Assembly (NCBI GenBank): GCA_021613335.1 | Contig: JAJTWR010000159.1 | Span: 3,355,001 to 3,419,000, forward strand | Reading direction: 5' to 3' | Origin: Whitmania pigra | Taxonomy: Eukaryota > Annelida > Clitellata > Hirudinida > Haemopidae | Length of the DNA: 64,000 nt | In this document: positions 37,717 through 52,935 of the stretch, in pieces | Numbering within the stretch: the stretch's first letter is position 1 | Layout of the letters: each line of letters opens with the position of its first letter | Program-made: the position numbers and the translations under genes | Notes under the pieces: model-generated | Seen by the model: the letters and a program-made list of their open reading frames with translations, nothing else | Databases searched by the model: none | Told to the model about the DNA's origin: nothing

Positions 37717-38604
37717 CTTTAGATTTTTAGGGAAGAGTTCGGTAGAATAAAGGACTTCTATTGCAAATGCTCAAGAAATGCCAAATTTCCCAACATTAGT
37801 TAAAATTATATTTGCGTGTGTCGATAATGTACCCGGTGCTAATATAAAATTGTAACATTTGCAACGATAACAGTGCACGCGGAATAAACAACAATTGATT
37901 AAATTAATAAAATATGCAATTATAAATAACACAACAAACATTTTATTCCAATTTGATCATAACTTAAGCAGAACTTCGGAAATCACAGTTGTGATCATAA
38001 GTGAAATTCAAGCCAAAAAGTAATAGCCGATTGAGGGCTTCTTTCTTCCATATCTTTATGAAAAAATATAATTTTATTTAAAAACTGAGTGGCTATAATT
38101 ATTGAATTTGAAACCTCATTAGACAAAAATAGGAAGATATGTATGCTGGACCTTCGACAAAGCCGTTGCAAAAGGCATTCCAAAATCGGTTTCCACCAAT
38201 TTGAGCTGTAGAGAGAGTCAAACCATAATAGACCAAAGTTACAACCATCCTAAAAAAAATTAATATCACAGCTTATATTTGAAATTATAATGTTTATTCA
38301 ATGTAGTTTTCTTTACCAAAAAAGTGATAACACGCAAATATATAGAGCAAGTCGTTTGTTTCGAAACAAATCTATAAAATTATAAGAAGCTGATGAAGCT
38401 GTGTTTGGTTCATTCAAGTGATTTTTGTCTCTCATACAACAAGACTGAAATATTTTGATATCTTTTTGGTCATAGTCAGACCTATGTCGAAGAAGAGTGT
38501 GAGGAATATTTATTCTGTTCATTTTAGCTGCGTTTTTGATAATTTGTTCTGCTTCTCGGGAACGATTATTTGCACAGAGCCATATTGCCTATTCAGGAAG
38601 GTAT
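37717..38604 (-). pseudogene. SLC22 pseudogene, exons 5-8 only
   Basis: Recognisable exon 8 (about 37723-37838), exon 7 (37976-38056), exon 6 (38116-38250) and exon 5 (about 38317-38604). Exon 8 has an in-frame TGA at a glycine codon (GISGA became GIS-stop-A) and a degraded donor. Exon 7 lost its GT donor (ttaagt). Exons 1-4 and 9-10 are missing. The left side continues as intron 8 with Tigger copy C. The right side is fused at about 38655 to the downstream flank of gene 4. Confidence 0.85.
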
Positions 38605-38834
38605 CTGAGAATTTATCAAAGACATTAAATGCATGATTCACAATAAAATTCACAGTTGGAGAATTGGTTATTTTTTTGCATGAGGAGGAATAAGCTATTG
38701 CATCACCACTGATGAGTGGGAGTAAGCAGGTAAGGAAAACGTAACATACGCTACTTTATACGGGAATAAAATAATATGACTTGAATCATAATCATTTAAT
38801 TGAAACACATTCCTACAGTAAAAGCAAAACTTCG

Positions 38835-41552
38835 TCATTTTAAAATGTTCAACTCTTCTTCGATAATGCTTTTCTTTTGTTTTGAATCGTCAAACCATGC
38901 CTCGATGTCTTCGATGGTTTCCGGAAGTGGTTTGTTGTGGGTTTCCGGGAGGAGCGTGACTAGAACCGATGACGTGATTGACAAACTCCCAAACAAAATA
39001 GCAGGAAACTTAGGATATCTTTCGATCTGCCATCAAAACCAAATGTCACTTTTACAATTTTTGCTAAGTAAAGAAGTATTTTTTATTTTAAAACAAATCA
39101 AATACTAATGTTGAGCAACTCTCTAACCACGTAAATAACAAATGTCGCCAAGATATTTCCTATCCTGCCAGTGAACGATGATATGCCGAGGGATTGATTT
39201 CTGTAATATTTCATTAATCATCCTCTTTTATGAAGATTTCATTTTAAAATAAAACTTTCATACACATATGATATGCATCTGAACGTAGCTCATGTTTTTG
39301 AATGTACATATAAACCAATACATAACATAACAAGATCAGAAAGTTTAAATATTTAATCTAAGAAGAGATTAACTAAGTTTTCATTGGTCTGTTAAAAAAG
39401 CATAAAGTTTAGGACTTAAAGTTGATTTGAAAAGTGGTCAAAATTGAAATCATTTAGTTTAAGCGTGGTCGATGATTTGTATGTAAGAAAGGGTCATCGT
39501 AAAATCATCATAATAGAAATGTTTTGCTTTTTAGAAATGAAGATATTTGCATGTACCATATAAGTTATTGAGTGCAATTATACAAATAATATAAAGTGTA
39601 ATCTAACCTCAGATTCGTAGGAAAAAGTTCGGAGGCATAAAGGAATACTATTGCAAATACTCCAGAAATGCCAAATTTTCCAACATTAGTCAAGAAAATA
39701 TTTACGTTTATCAACACTGTCCCCGGAGCTAATTATAAGAATAGCTTTTTAGTATTTCCGTAAGAATTAATAGCATTTTAATCAAAGGATAAACGATTGA
39801 AAATGTAATAAAAAAAATAAAAATGGTAAAATAATTAATAACTAAATTAACACATCATTCCAACTCAATCATAACTTACGCAGAACTTGTGAAATTACTG
39901 CTGTGAGCAGAAGTGAAATTCCAGACAATAAATAATAACCTATTAACGGCTTCTTTCTTCCAAATCTTTATGAAAAAATGTCATTTCATGATTAAAAACT
40001 GTGTGGCTATATTTATTGAAATTTGAAACCTCATGAGACAAAAATAGGAAGATATGTATGCTGGACCTTCGACAAAGCCGTTGAAAAAGGCATTCCAAAA
40101 TCGGTTTCCTCCGATTTGAGCCGTGCTAAATATCAAGCCATAATAAACCAGAGTCGCAACCATCCTAAATAATTTCATCTTTTAAACCTCTGATTCGTCA
40201 AATAATGTACCTAGTACATTTAATTCTCATTTACTTGCCAAAGAACGGAGGAGATGCAAACATATAGAGCAAGACGTTTGTTTCGAAACAAATCTAGAAA
40301 ATTATAAGAAGCTGATGAAGCTGTGTTTGGTTCATTTAAGTGATTTTTGTCTCTCATACAACAAGACTGAAATATTTTGATATCTTTTTGGTCATGGTCA
40401 GACCTATGTCGAAGAAGAGTGTGAGGAAGATTTATTTTGTTCATTTTAGCTGCGTTTTTGATAATTTGTTCTGCTTCTCGGGAACGATTATTTGCACAGA
40501 GCCATATTGTCGATTCAGGAAGGTATCTGAGAATTTATCGAAGACATTAAATGCATGATTCCCAATAAAATTCACAGTACGAGAAAAGAATAATAAAATT
40601 ACTTGAATAAAGGAATGGTAAGCAATCCGTTCAAACTGATGAAAAGCTGCAAGTGAACCCAATTGTTAAAAGCCATAGCGATGAAAGGATATATACTGGC
40701 ACAGATTGCCCAATACACATCACACATTATTCCAGAAAATGTTCTGTACTTTGCACAGAATAACTCGCAAGCAAGAACGTATCCAATCAAGAGGACTCCC
40801 TGAAAAGTTAACGAAATGTAAAACAACTTTTTATTTTGTTTTTAATGACTTACTTGTTGAAAAGCTCCCGTCAAGAAGCGTAGCCCGAAAAACAGATGGT
40901 TATTGTCAGTAAAAGCAGTAGCAACTCCAGTCATTGCTAAGGCCATTTGGGTAAACATAAAAACTGGCTTCCTGCCGATGCAATCCGACAAAATAGGAAA
41001 CAAAATTGCTCCAATCATCACCCCAAAAACAAGAATAGTCTGAGACATTTGTGCCAAACCATCTTTTTCACATACTAAATCCCACTGCAAAATATTTCAC
41101 CATTGCTTTTAAATCTCTACGACCAGCCTTTGGCATTTGATGATTTAGACAATAAAACCTTCATATTTACCTTGGTAACAATAGTTGGTCCATCGTCACC
41201 CAAATATTCCCACCCATATTTGCAGTCCGTGGTCTCGTTTCCAAGGGTATAATTGACAAACATCTTACACGACGAAAGGTCATCTCCTTCGTAAGGAATC
41301 CATTCGCTGAGGTTTGAATTTTCTGGAATTTTACACCTATGTGGAGGCTTGTACCCTGAAAAGTGAGTACTTTTGATTATTTTAATATATTCGGTTCGAA
41401 TTTTGAAATAGGAAGAAACTTTATGAACCTATGAATACAATCGCAACCATATGAAAACATGCTGGAAACATAGTGGAGAATGCAAGTATAGTCCAGTGAA
41501 GGACTTGCCACCTTCCAGAGCCCAACTTTCCTAAAGCCTCGTCTATGTCCAT
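38835..41552 (-). CDS. SLC22-type organic ion transporter, gene 4 of array
   Basis: Exons (complement): 41429-41552, 41171-41355, 40854-41084, 40603-40799, 40239-40526, 40030-40164, 39880-39965, 39608-39728, 39128-39200, 38835-39026. Phases agree and give 543 aa. Starts MDIDEALGKLGSGRWQ. It is almost identical to gene 3, including the GC donor of intron 5. Exon 5 resembles gene 2 (HLNEPNTASSASYNF) rather than gene 3, which suggests mosaic ancestry. Intron 8 has about 240 bp of extra unique sequence (about 39390-39600) that gene 3 lacks. MFS and SLC22 landmarks as in gene 3. Substrate unknown. Confidence 0.92.
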
Positions 41553-42179
41553 TTTGTTGCGAAATACACTCGTGGTTTCCGTTTAAATCGGAATGGCAGA
41601 TGCACAGATTTTTGATGGATCTTTACAGTTTAAATCAAAATGGTCAGGTCATGGTGCATGATGCAATTTGAAACCATTAATGAAATTTTATCCTCATATT
41701 ATACATTCAACAGTTTCTTTTTGAGACTATGTACATATAATTTGTCCTAGTAAAAATTCTAAAATATAGATTGTTATTGTTTAATTATCATTAATGCAAT
41801 CACATTAAGTAATTTCATGCACGATTTGATGCTAATAATTTGTTCCTCTACATTATATATTCAACAATTTTTGAAGATAAGTTAATGCATATAATTTGTC
41901 CTAGTAAAATAATTTAAGAAAATGGATAAAATATTTTTCTTAAAAATTATTCTTCAAACACCTGTTAGCCTATTTGACATGCTTAAAAACAAGAATTGCA
42001 TTGAAATCCGGCAAACATTTTCATTGTCAAATATTGTCACATAACATCGATCCTCAAACCATATCTAATTAATTCATGGAAATTCATAAATATTTAAATT
42101 AAGTAAATTAGTCATGCTACGTTTATAATAACATACTCTTCAATAATTCTATAATGTGGATTGCTATATTTTAATTATC
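41553..42179. other. Upstream region of gene 4
   Basis: Non-coding. Homologous to the gene 3 upstream region, and begins with a short piece (tcactcgtggtttccgtttaaatcgg region) shared with genes 2 and 5. This is another sign of mosaic joins. Confidence 0.5.
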
Positions 42180-42890
42180 AATGACTACTCCATTATGCAT
42201 ATGGGATATAGAAACACAAAAGTCAAATATAAATTTAGAGGAAGCATTATGAAACAGTCCGATCATAAAAGAGATCTGAGTATAAAAATGCAGAAAAATG
42301 GAAAAGCATCTCTACGGTGCACGTAAGTTGCTAAAAAAGCAGAGTATTTGGAATGATAAAGAGTACATTAGTGAATAGGGATAATGATGTAATTCTGAGA
42401 TTGTATAAGGCATTACTGAATCCACATCTTGAGTACTGTGTACAAGTTTGAGAAAGGATGTAGGAGCTTTGGAAAGAAAACAGAGAAGTGCAACCAGGAT
42501 GATAAAAAGATTTGGAAAGCTGAGTTACAAGGAAAGCTTAAGTAGATGCAAACTAATTGCTCTGAAAAAGATCAGTAGAGGGGACCTCATCGAAGCCTTC
42601 AAAATCTTATCGGGAAGGGAGGGCCTTTTGCCTAAGCAGTTTTTCGAAGCCACAAAAAGTAATTCTACTAGATTGTAAATTATATAGGGAGGCTTCGGGA
42701 AACTTAAAAAACAATTATTTCGGCGCAATGGTGGTTTCCTTATGGAATAAACTAGATAAGGAAACGGTAGATAAATTTAAGATATACCTAAGTAAATTAG
42801 GTTATTAGAATTTAAAAAAAGTGGGTACTACACAGATTCAGGTCTCCTTAACTACTATAAGTAACTTTAATGTTAAGTTATGTTATGTCA
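42180..42890 (+). mobile_element. CR1-like LINE 3' fragment
   Basis: Remnants read SIMHMGYRNTKVKYKFRGSI, then CKLIALKKISRGDLIEAFKI, GREGLLPKQFFEATKS and a broken WNKLDKETVDKF end with a degraded (TTATG) tail. The same insertion as 20690-21110, carried along by segmental duplication. Confidence 0.75.
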
Positions 42891-43132
42891 AGCAATTGAA
42901 ATACGTTTTTCAATTTAACCAACTCATGTTTAATTTTAACTCATTAGCGCCGACTTTAAAAAGTATAATTATTTAAGTAAATAATCAAACACGTTGAGTT
43001 AAAATGTTTTTAAAATTTTATTTCATGCAAACTCATATGAAAAAGGTTTAACAATCAATGTCAATGTCATTATCAATTGGCTATTATTGGATTCTTGAAC
43101 TTTTTATTTCTTCCTTTGAGACTGCAATTTTT

Positions 43133-46100
43133 CTATTGTTCTGAATCGTCAAACCATGCGTCGATGTCTTCGATGGTTTCAGGAAATGGTTTGTTGTGGG
43201 TTTCGGGGAGGATTATAACTACAAGCGATGATAGGATTGACAAACACCCGAACAAAAGAGCGGGAAATCTGGGGTATCTTTCAATCTGCATAATAAATAT
43301 TAAATCAAAAACTTATTTTTACAAATTGTGATTGTATGTTTGACAAATTAGTTTCTAACCACATATGTATCAAATGTTGCCAGAAAATTTCCTATCCTTC
43401 CAAAGAACGATGATATACCCAGTGATTGATTTCTGTTATTTGAAATTCTTTTTGATAATCTTTTTAGTGAAGATTGCTCAAAGTTATATTAACTTTGTGA
43501 TACAGTGGAACATACTTATCTCGACCTCAGTTACCTCGCAAAAAGAAAAAGAAACAGAACTGACAGACCTTCGTCGTCAGCAAGGCATTCCAGCAAACAC
43601 CATTTCAAAATGGAAAAGGAAGGTCGACGTGATAAAGCAAATTTTCGAGAAATCTGATTTTGATCCAGCAAGAAAAAAACCTATAGTGGCTGAGCACAAA
43701 GATGTCGACGATGCAGTGTTTCACTGGTTCACAAATTCACAAGCAACAAAACTTCTTGGGGATTTTGTGATCCGAGCGATCTTTGTGTTTGCAATATAGA
43801 AAACATAATTATAAAGGTTTTTATAGAGGATCAGGGATGATTCTTGTTGCGAATTGGTAAATCTCTGCTGTTAGTTGGTTCACACATGCTTCTTATTGTC
43901 AGTGAGTATGTATGTACATATCGATATAAATTTGCTCTTGTACTAAAAAACCTAAAACTCGTGCATGTGCACCCTCAGTTATTAACGGACATAAAGAAAT
44001 TGCAAGCACATGTTAATATATCGCCATATTGATTTTTGGTTATCTCGATATTTCTTGGCAAACGCCTAGGCCGTCGACATAATCGGGTTCGACCGTGTTT
44101 AGCTGTGATCTACTTGTTTTACCTATGCTGTGTCTCGGTCTGGTGTAATCTGATTCCTTTGGAGCTATTTAACTTTTTTGAGTCAATCCTCGGACTAATA
44201 ATAAATTAATGAACTGAGCAATATTTCTTTGATCATGACCTCTCAACACTTTTAGAAATTGTTTTAATTGTTTCAAATGGGCAGAAGATTGGCAGATGCT
44301 TTTCAACGTAAGCAAATGCTCCATTATGCATATGGGGTGCAAAAACACGAAAGTCGAATATGCATTTGGAGGAAGCATTCTGAAGCAGTCAAATCATGAA
44401 AGAGATCTGGGGGTAATAACAATGGAAAAGCATCTCTACAGTGCATGGAAGTTGCTAAAAAAGCAAACAGAGTACTTGGAATGATAAAGAGAACAGTAGT
44501 GAGTAGGAACAAGGATGTAATACTGAGATTGTATAAGGCATTAGTAAGGCCATACCTTGAGTACTGTGTGCAAGTGTGGAACCCTCATTTGAGAAAGGAT
44601 GTAGAAGTGTTGGAAAGAGTACAAAGAAGGGCAACCAGGATGATAGAAGGTTTTGGAAAGCTGAGTTATGAGGAAAGATTAAATAGATGTAAATTAACGA
44701 CTCTGGAAAAGAGAAGAAATAGAGGGGACCTCATCGAGGCATTCAAAATTTTATCGAGAAGGGAAGGCCTTTTGCCTGAACAGTTTTTCGAAGCCACAAA
44801 AAGTGTTTCTACTAGAGGGCACGATTGTAAATTATATAGAAAGGCTTCGGGAAACTTGAAAAACAATTATTTCAGTTCAAGGGTGGTTTCCTTATGGAAT
44901 AAACTAGATAAGGAAACCATCCATGCTGACACAATAGATAAATTCAAAATTTACTTAAGTAAATTCGGATATTAGGACTAAAAAGAGTGGTTATTATACA
45001 GATCCAGGTCTTCTTAACCACTATAAATAATTGTTATGTTATGTTATGTTATGTTAATGACTTCAGGTATTTTGCCTTCTTTCCCACATTGCCTGTTTAT
45101 GTTACCAACTCCAGAACAAACTAGCTAAATCCCTCTTTGGGACAAAGTTATTTTAGTAAGTTAAATAGTATTTTCAAGTGCCAGCTAATTGATTTAATTT
45201 AATGTCAATCAGTAAGTTAATTAAAAGTGTAGTGTAAAAATCAAATCGAACCTTAGATTTGTAGGGAAGAGTTCGGTAGTATAAAGGACTACTATTGCAA
45301 ATGCTCCAGAAATGCCAAATTTTCCAACATTAGTTAAAATTATATTTGCGTTTGTCGATAATGTTCCCGGCGCTAATAAAGAATTTTAACATTTGCAACG
45401 ATATCAGTGCATGCGGAATAAACAACAATTGATTAAATTAATAAAATATGCAATCATAAATAACACAACAAACATCTTATTCCAATTTGATCATAACTTA
45501 CACAGAACCTCTGGAATCACAGTTGTGATCAGAAGTGAAATTCCAGCCAAAAAATAATAGCCTATTAAGGGCTTCTTTCTTCCATATCTTTATGAAAATA
45601 TATCATTTAATTTAAAAATTGAGTAGCTATAATTATTGAATTTGAAACCTCATGAGACAAAAATAGGAAGATATGTATGCTGGACCTTCGACAAAGCCGT
45701 TGAAAAAGGCATTCCAAAATCGGTTTCCACCAATTTGAGCTGTAGAGAGAGTCAAACCATAATAGACCAAAGTTACAACCATCCTAAAATAATTTAATAT
45801 CACAGCTTATATGTAAAATTATAATGTTTATTCAATATAGTTTTCTTTACCAAAAAAGTGATGACACGCAAATGTATAGAGCAAGTCGCTTGTTTCGAAA
45901 TAAATCTATAAAATTATAAGAAGCTGCGTTTGGTTCATTCAAGTGATTCTCGTCTCTCATACAACAAGACTGGAATATCTGATATCTTTTGATATCTTTT
46001 TGCTCATGGTCGGACCTAAGTTGAAGAAGAGTGTGGGAAAGATTTATTCTGTTCATTTTAGCTGCGTTTTTGATAATTTGTTCTGCTTCTCGGGAACGAT

Positions 46101-48689
46101 TATTTGCACAGAGCCATATTGTCGATTCAGGAAGGTATCTGAGAATTTATCGAAGACATTAAATGCATGATTCCCAATAAAATTCACAGTACGAGAAAAG
46201 AATAATAAAATTACTTGAATAAAGGAATGGTAAGCAATCCGCTCAAACTGATGAAAAGCTGCAAGTGAACCCAATTGTTGAAAGCCATAGCTATGAAAGG
46301 ATATATGCTGGCACAGATTGCCCAATATACTTCAAACATTATCCCAGAAAATGTTCTGTACTTTGCACAGAATAACTCGCAAGCAATGACGAATCCAATC
46401 AAGGTAACTCCCTGAAAAGTTAACTAATTGTAAAACAATTTTTTATTTTGTTTTTAATGACTTACTTGTTGAAAAGCTCCCGTCAAGAAGCGTAGCCCGA
46501 GAAACAGATGGATATTGTCAGTAAAAGCATTAGCAACTCCGGTCGTTGCTAAGGCTATTTGGGAAAACATAAAAACTGGCTTCCTGCCGATGCAATCCGA
46601 CAAAATAGGAAACAAAATTGCTCCCGCCATCACGCCAAAAACAAGAATAGTCTGAGAAATTTCTGCCAAACCATCTTTTTCACATACCATATCCCACTGC
46701 AAAATATTTCACCGATGCTTTTAAACCTCTAAGGCCAGCCTTTGACATTTGATGATTTAGCCCAGTGGTCCCCAACCCCCGGTACGTGGATCAAATGGTA
46801 CAGGACTGCCCAAGGAACAATAAATTATTTCAATTTCATTTACAAAATTAAAATAGTTTGTAGGGCTTAAGAACAACCGTTGCAATATCCACATCAGGAG
46901 GATGTGCATGATGATTTGCTATGTTCACTATCTTTGCTAACCAACACCATAGTAGCAGAACTGTTCAATTCACAATTATATATCAGGAAAACTAAAGTGG
47001 TCCTTTTGTGACTTTTATGCACTTTTATGCTGCCATGACCGGACGACTGTCAGGTTTAACTGCTCGGATTAAAGAGGTGGCACCTGAAAGTGGATCTACT
47101 CATTGAATCATTCACAGATAAATTCACAAAAATTGTCGCCGGAATTAAACAGCGTATTGATTGATGTCATTAAAGTTATTAACCTCATTTTGATGAAAGC
47201 ACACGTCCTTAACTCGCTTTGTGAGGAGATGGACGCAAAGCACAAATGCCTGCTTTTACACACAGAAATAAGATGGCTATCTAGAGGCAAATCGCTAACC
47301 AGAGTAATTGAATTGCGAGAGCCATTGCAAAGATTTCTCTCAGAAAAGAAGTCACCGTTGGAAGCAGATTTCGGTGACAAGGTATGGGTCGCAAAACTAG
47401 CTTACCTGTGTGATATATTCAGCCTGCTCAATGAACTCAATCTGTCCCTTCAGGGGAAAGTGACAACTGTTTTTAAGTTGGCAGACAAATTATCTGCATT
47501 TTAAGCCAAACTGGAGTTGTAGGGAAAGCACGTGAACAGAGTAATTATGGACATGTTTCAAACATTAACGGGGATTTTATGCGAGGCTGAACCTGAGCAT
47601 TCATTCTTCAAGTTGGTGACGGATCACCTGTCTATGCTTTTAAAAGAGTTCGAGCATTACTTCCCAACCACAAAAGACCCACGAACTGGTAAGGAATGGA
47701 TCCGCGACCCATTTGTCAACAAACCAGGCGAATCTAGCATGTCTGTGCAAGAAGAAGATCAACTGCTGGAGATTGCTAATGACGGCGTCCTTAAAACTGC
47801 ATTTCCAGACAACAACTCTACCGGTGTTCTGGATTAAAGTCATGCCGGAATACCCTGAGATTGCAACTACAGCACTTAAATCCCTGCTGCCATTTCCGAC
47901 ATCCTATCTTTGTGAAGCGGGGTTTTCTGCAGTGACAGCAACCAAAACAAAACAACGGAATAAACCGGACATAAGCAACGCACTTCGGATGTCATTGTCT
48001 CCTATTACCCCCAGATGGAACCGTCTCGTTGCAAAGAAACAAGCTCAGGGGTCTCATTGATTTAGCGTTCTAATGAGTTAAATTTTAAATCACTTTATAT
48101 TCATTTTTTGTGTAACTGTATGTATTTTGAAGGCGTGTGTAACTACAATTAAATTAAAATTATTAAATCAAAACGATCTAAAATATAAACAATCAACTCC
48201 TCACCCTCCCCCCGAGCGGGCCGCGGTAAAATTATCAAACATTGACCGGTCTACGGCGATAAAAATATTGGGGACCACTGATTTAGCCAATAAAACCCTC
48301 ATATTTACCTTGGTAACAATAGTTGGTCCATCGTCACCCAAATATTCCCACCCATACAAGCAGTCAGTGGTCTCGTTTCCAAGAGTATAATTGACAAACA
48401 TCTTACACGACGAAAGGTCATCTCCTTCGTAGGGAATCCATTCGCTGAGGTTTGAATTTTCTGGAATTTTACATCTATGGGGAGGCTTGTACCCTGAAAA
48501 TGAGTACTTTTGACTATTTTAATATATTCGGTTCGAATTTTGAAATAGAAAGAAATTTTATGAACCGATGAATACAATCGCAACCATATGAAAACATCCT
48601 GGAAACATAGTGGCGAATCCAAGTATAGTCCAATAAAGGGCTTGCCACCTTCCGTAGCCCAACTTTCCTAAAGCATCGTCTATGTCCAT
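43133..48689 (-). CDS. SLC22-type organic ion transporter, gene 5 of array
   Basis: Exons (complement): 48566-48689, 48309-48493, 46466-46696, 46215-46411, 45851-46138, 45649-45783, 45502-45587, 45252-45372, 43360-43432, 43133-43285. The frame is open throughout and gives 530 aa. Starts MDIDDALGKLGYGRWQ, most like gene 2. The C-terminus stops early after WFDDSEQ because of a TAG, about 7-13 residues shorter than relatives. Exon 5 has a small local insertion (KRYQ) and a compensating loss. Intron 2 carries the 1.5-kb hAT element; intron 8 carries Tigger copy D and a separate LINE end. Despite these insertions all splice sites appear usable. Substrate unknown. Confidence 0.88.
43503..44095 (+). 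mobile_element. Tigger/pogo-like element, copy D (internally deleted)
   Basis: Starts cagtggaacatac after TA. An internal deletion then joins the left end directly to the coding piece EKETELTDLRRQQGIPANTI. It ends in aatcgggttcgaccg. About 590 bp against about 1025 bp in copy B. It lies in intron 8 of gene 5. Confidence 0.72.
44275..45055 (+). mobile_element. CR1-like LINE 3' end, best-preserved copy, (TTATG)n tail
   Basis: A 176-codon frame (44445-44975) encodes NRVLGMIKRTVVSRNKDVIL, VRPYLEYCVQVWNPHLRKDV, GDLIEAFKILSRREGLLPEQ and VSLWNKLDKETIHADTIDKF, the RT C-terminus typical of the CR1 group. The tail is four or five TTATG units at 45030-45055. The flanks gttttaat and aatgacttcaggtattttgc are continuous (no insert) at 24890 in gene 2 and 37520 in the pseudogene, so it inserted only in gene 5 intron 8. 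It is 5'-truncated. Confidence 0.85.
46763..48280 (+). mobile_element. hAT element (ZBED5/Charlie-like) with 8-bp target duplication
   Basis: Terminal inverted repeats CAGTGGTCCCCAA at 46763 and its complement ending at 48280. Flanked by a perfect direct repeat atttagcc at 46755-46762 and 48281-48288. Coding remnants are the C-terminal part of a hAT transposase: LLHTEIRWLSRGKSLTRVIE, FLSEKKSPLEADFGDKVWVA, then TSYLCEAGFSAVTATKTKQR and NRLVAKKQ, interrupted by stops and frame changes. The BED finger and N-terminal catalytic part are missing, so it is non-autonomous. Genes 2-4 show the empty site gatgatttagacaataaa. Confidence 0.93.
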
Positions 48690-49689
48690 TTTGTTGCGAA
48701 ATTCACTCGTGGTTTCCGTTTAAATCGGAGTGGCAGATCATAGTGCAAATTCTGAATTGATATCCGTAATGTAATGATGAAGTTAATCAATTCAAATTTT
48801 TTTTTCTAACTGAAGCTAATGCAAATTTTTAGTTAAGATTTCACGGCAATATGAAGATCGTGACTGTTAATATAATATTAGCTTATATTATTTTCAACGT
48901 AATAACGGAGTAAATCAAATAGTGTAAATAATATTAATACTTTAATATTTTAAACTTTATTTTAATACTTTAATAGTTTAATAGTTTAATTATGGGATCA
49001 ACTTACTTTCTGAGTATTTGCCAGCATATTTTGAAGCAGTTACTTTGAAGATAATATCGCACGTGGTACTGAATTTGATTCTATTCGAAAAAATGAATTC
49101 ATCGGTTTTATCGTCCCTGATTTTAATGGTTCTCGGGTTCTTATTAATAACATTGAATTGAATGAATTCCCTTAAATGATTGTTGAGTTTAAATAGATAG
49201 GATTAGGCTATACTACAAAAGTGGAATGTTGTCAAGGATCGGGTTGAAATTCTCCATTAAAAAAATTATATTTGGTACAAAATATTACGGATATTAAAAT
49301 TATTCACTAGATCAAATTTCATCATAAAATTGTGATTAAGATAAAATTTTATATGTTATTGTGGTGAAAATGTTAAATAATAATTTTATAAATCTTATAG
49401 CAAGCATTTTTTTAATTTCATATTTGCAATGTTTAATAATGCTCTGATCCTGTCCTTACCATATAATTATGTCGCGGACTTTAATCCATGACTAATGTCA
49501 ACTAACTTTTTATATAAAAATGAGCTACATTTGAAATAACGTTTTTTATTATTTATAATAAATGCTTAAGGCACAATGAATGAAATGCTATTATTTTTAA
49601 AAGTAAGAGAATTTATCAAAAAATTAGCAAAATTTTATCAATGTCGACCGAGATTCGTTTGACTCGTTTCATGTTATGCTTGACTTTTG
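48690..49689. other. Upstream region of gene 5 and spacer
   Basis: AT-rich non-coding sequence. The first 100 bp match the gene 2 upstream flank. From about 49505 on, the sequence is homologous to 52861-52935, the 3' flank of gene 6. Confidence 0.5.
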
Positions 49690-49946
49690 AGTTAGAACCT
49701 CAATATCTTCGATTGTTTCGGGAAGGGTTCTCAGGTAGAAAAAGAACCAATATTGCTGAAATAAAGGAAAGTGAACCAAATGCGGTTAGCAACATGAAGG
49801 GATATTTTTCCATCTGAAAATAAAAATTAATAAATAAATAATTAATTTGAGCACATAATGCCATCAAGTAACCCAACAATGTATGATGCCTATGAGGCTA
49901 CGAAGTTCCCAATCCTTCCAATAAATGAACATAATCCTGATGACTG
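49690..49946 (-). pseudogene. Duplicate SLC22 gene 6 terminal exons 9-10, broken
   Basis: An exon 10-like block (acceptor at 49813) reads MEKYPFMLLTAFGSLSFISA and then frameshifts at the LPET motif, where about 16 bp are missing. The exon 9-like block at about 49877-49946 reads SGLCSFIGRIGNFVAS but runs into ATC/ATT triplets where its acceptor should be. It matches the true gene 6 exons at 52936-53280 and lies on the other side of the R4/Dong-like insertion. Confidence 0.8.
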
Positions 49947-50012
49947 AACATCATTACTATCATGGTCATTATTATCACAATCATTATCATCATTATAATT
50001 ATTGTTGCTGTT

Positions 50013-52735
<2,723 letters not shown>

Positions 52736-52740
52736 TCTTC

Positions 52741-52779
52741 TTATTATTATTATTATTATTATCCTCATCATCATCATCA

Positions 52780-52860
<81 letters not shown>
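52741..52860. repeat. (CTT)n and (ATT)n microsatellite at the 5' side of the R4/Dong-like element
   Basis: ATT triplets with a short TCA-rich interruption at about 52762-52783, preceded by about six CTT triplets at 52722-52740. On the element strand this is the 5' flank, giving the retrotransposon ATT-type flanks on both sides. Confidence 0.93.
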
Positions 52861-52862
<2 letters not shown>

Positions 52863-52935
52863 CATAAAAAAATGAGCAACATTTGCAATTAGGTTCTTTA
52901 TTATTTATAAAAAGTATATTATCAATATGTAAAAA

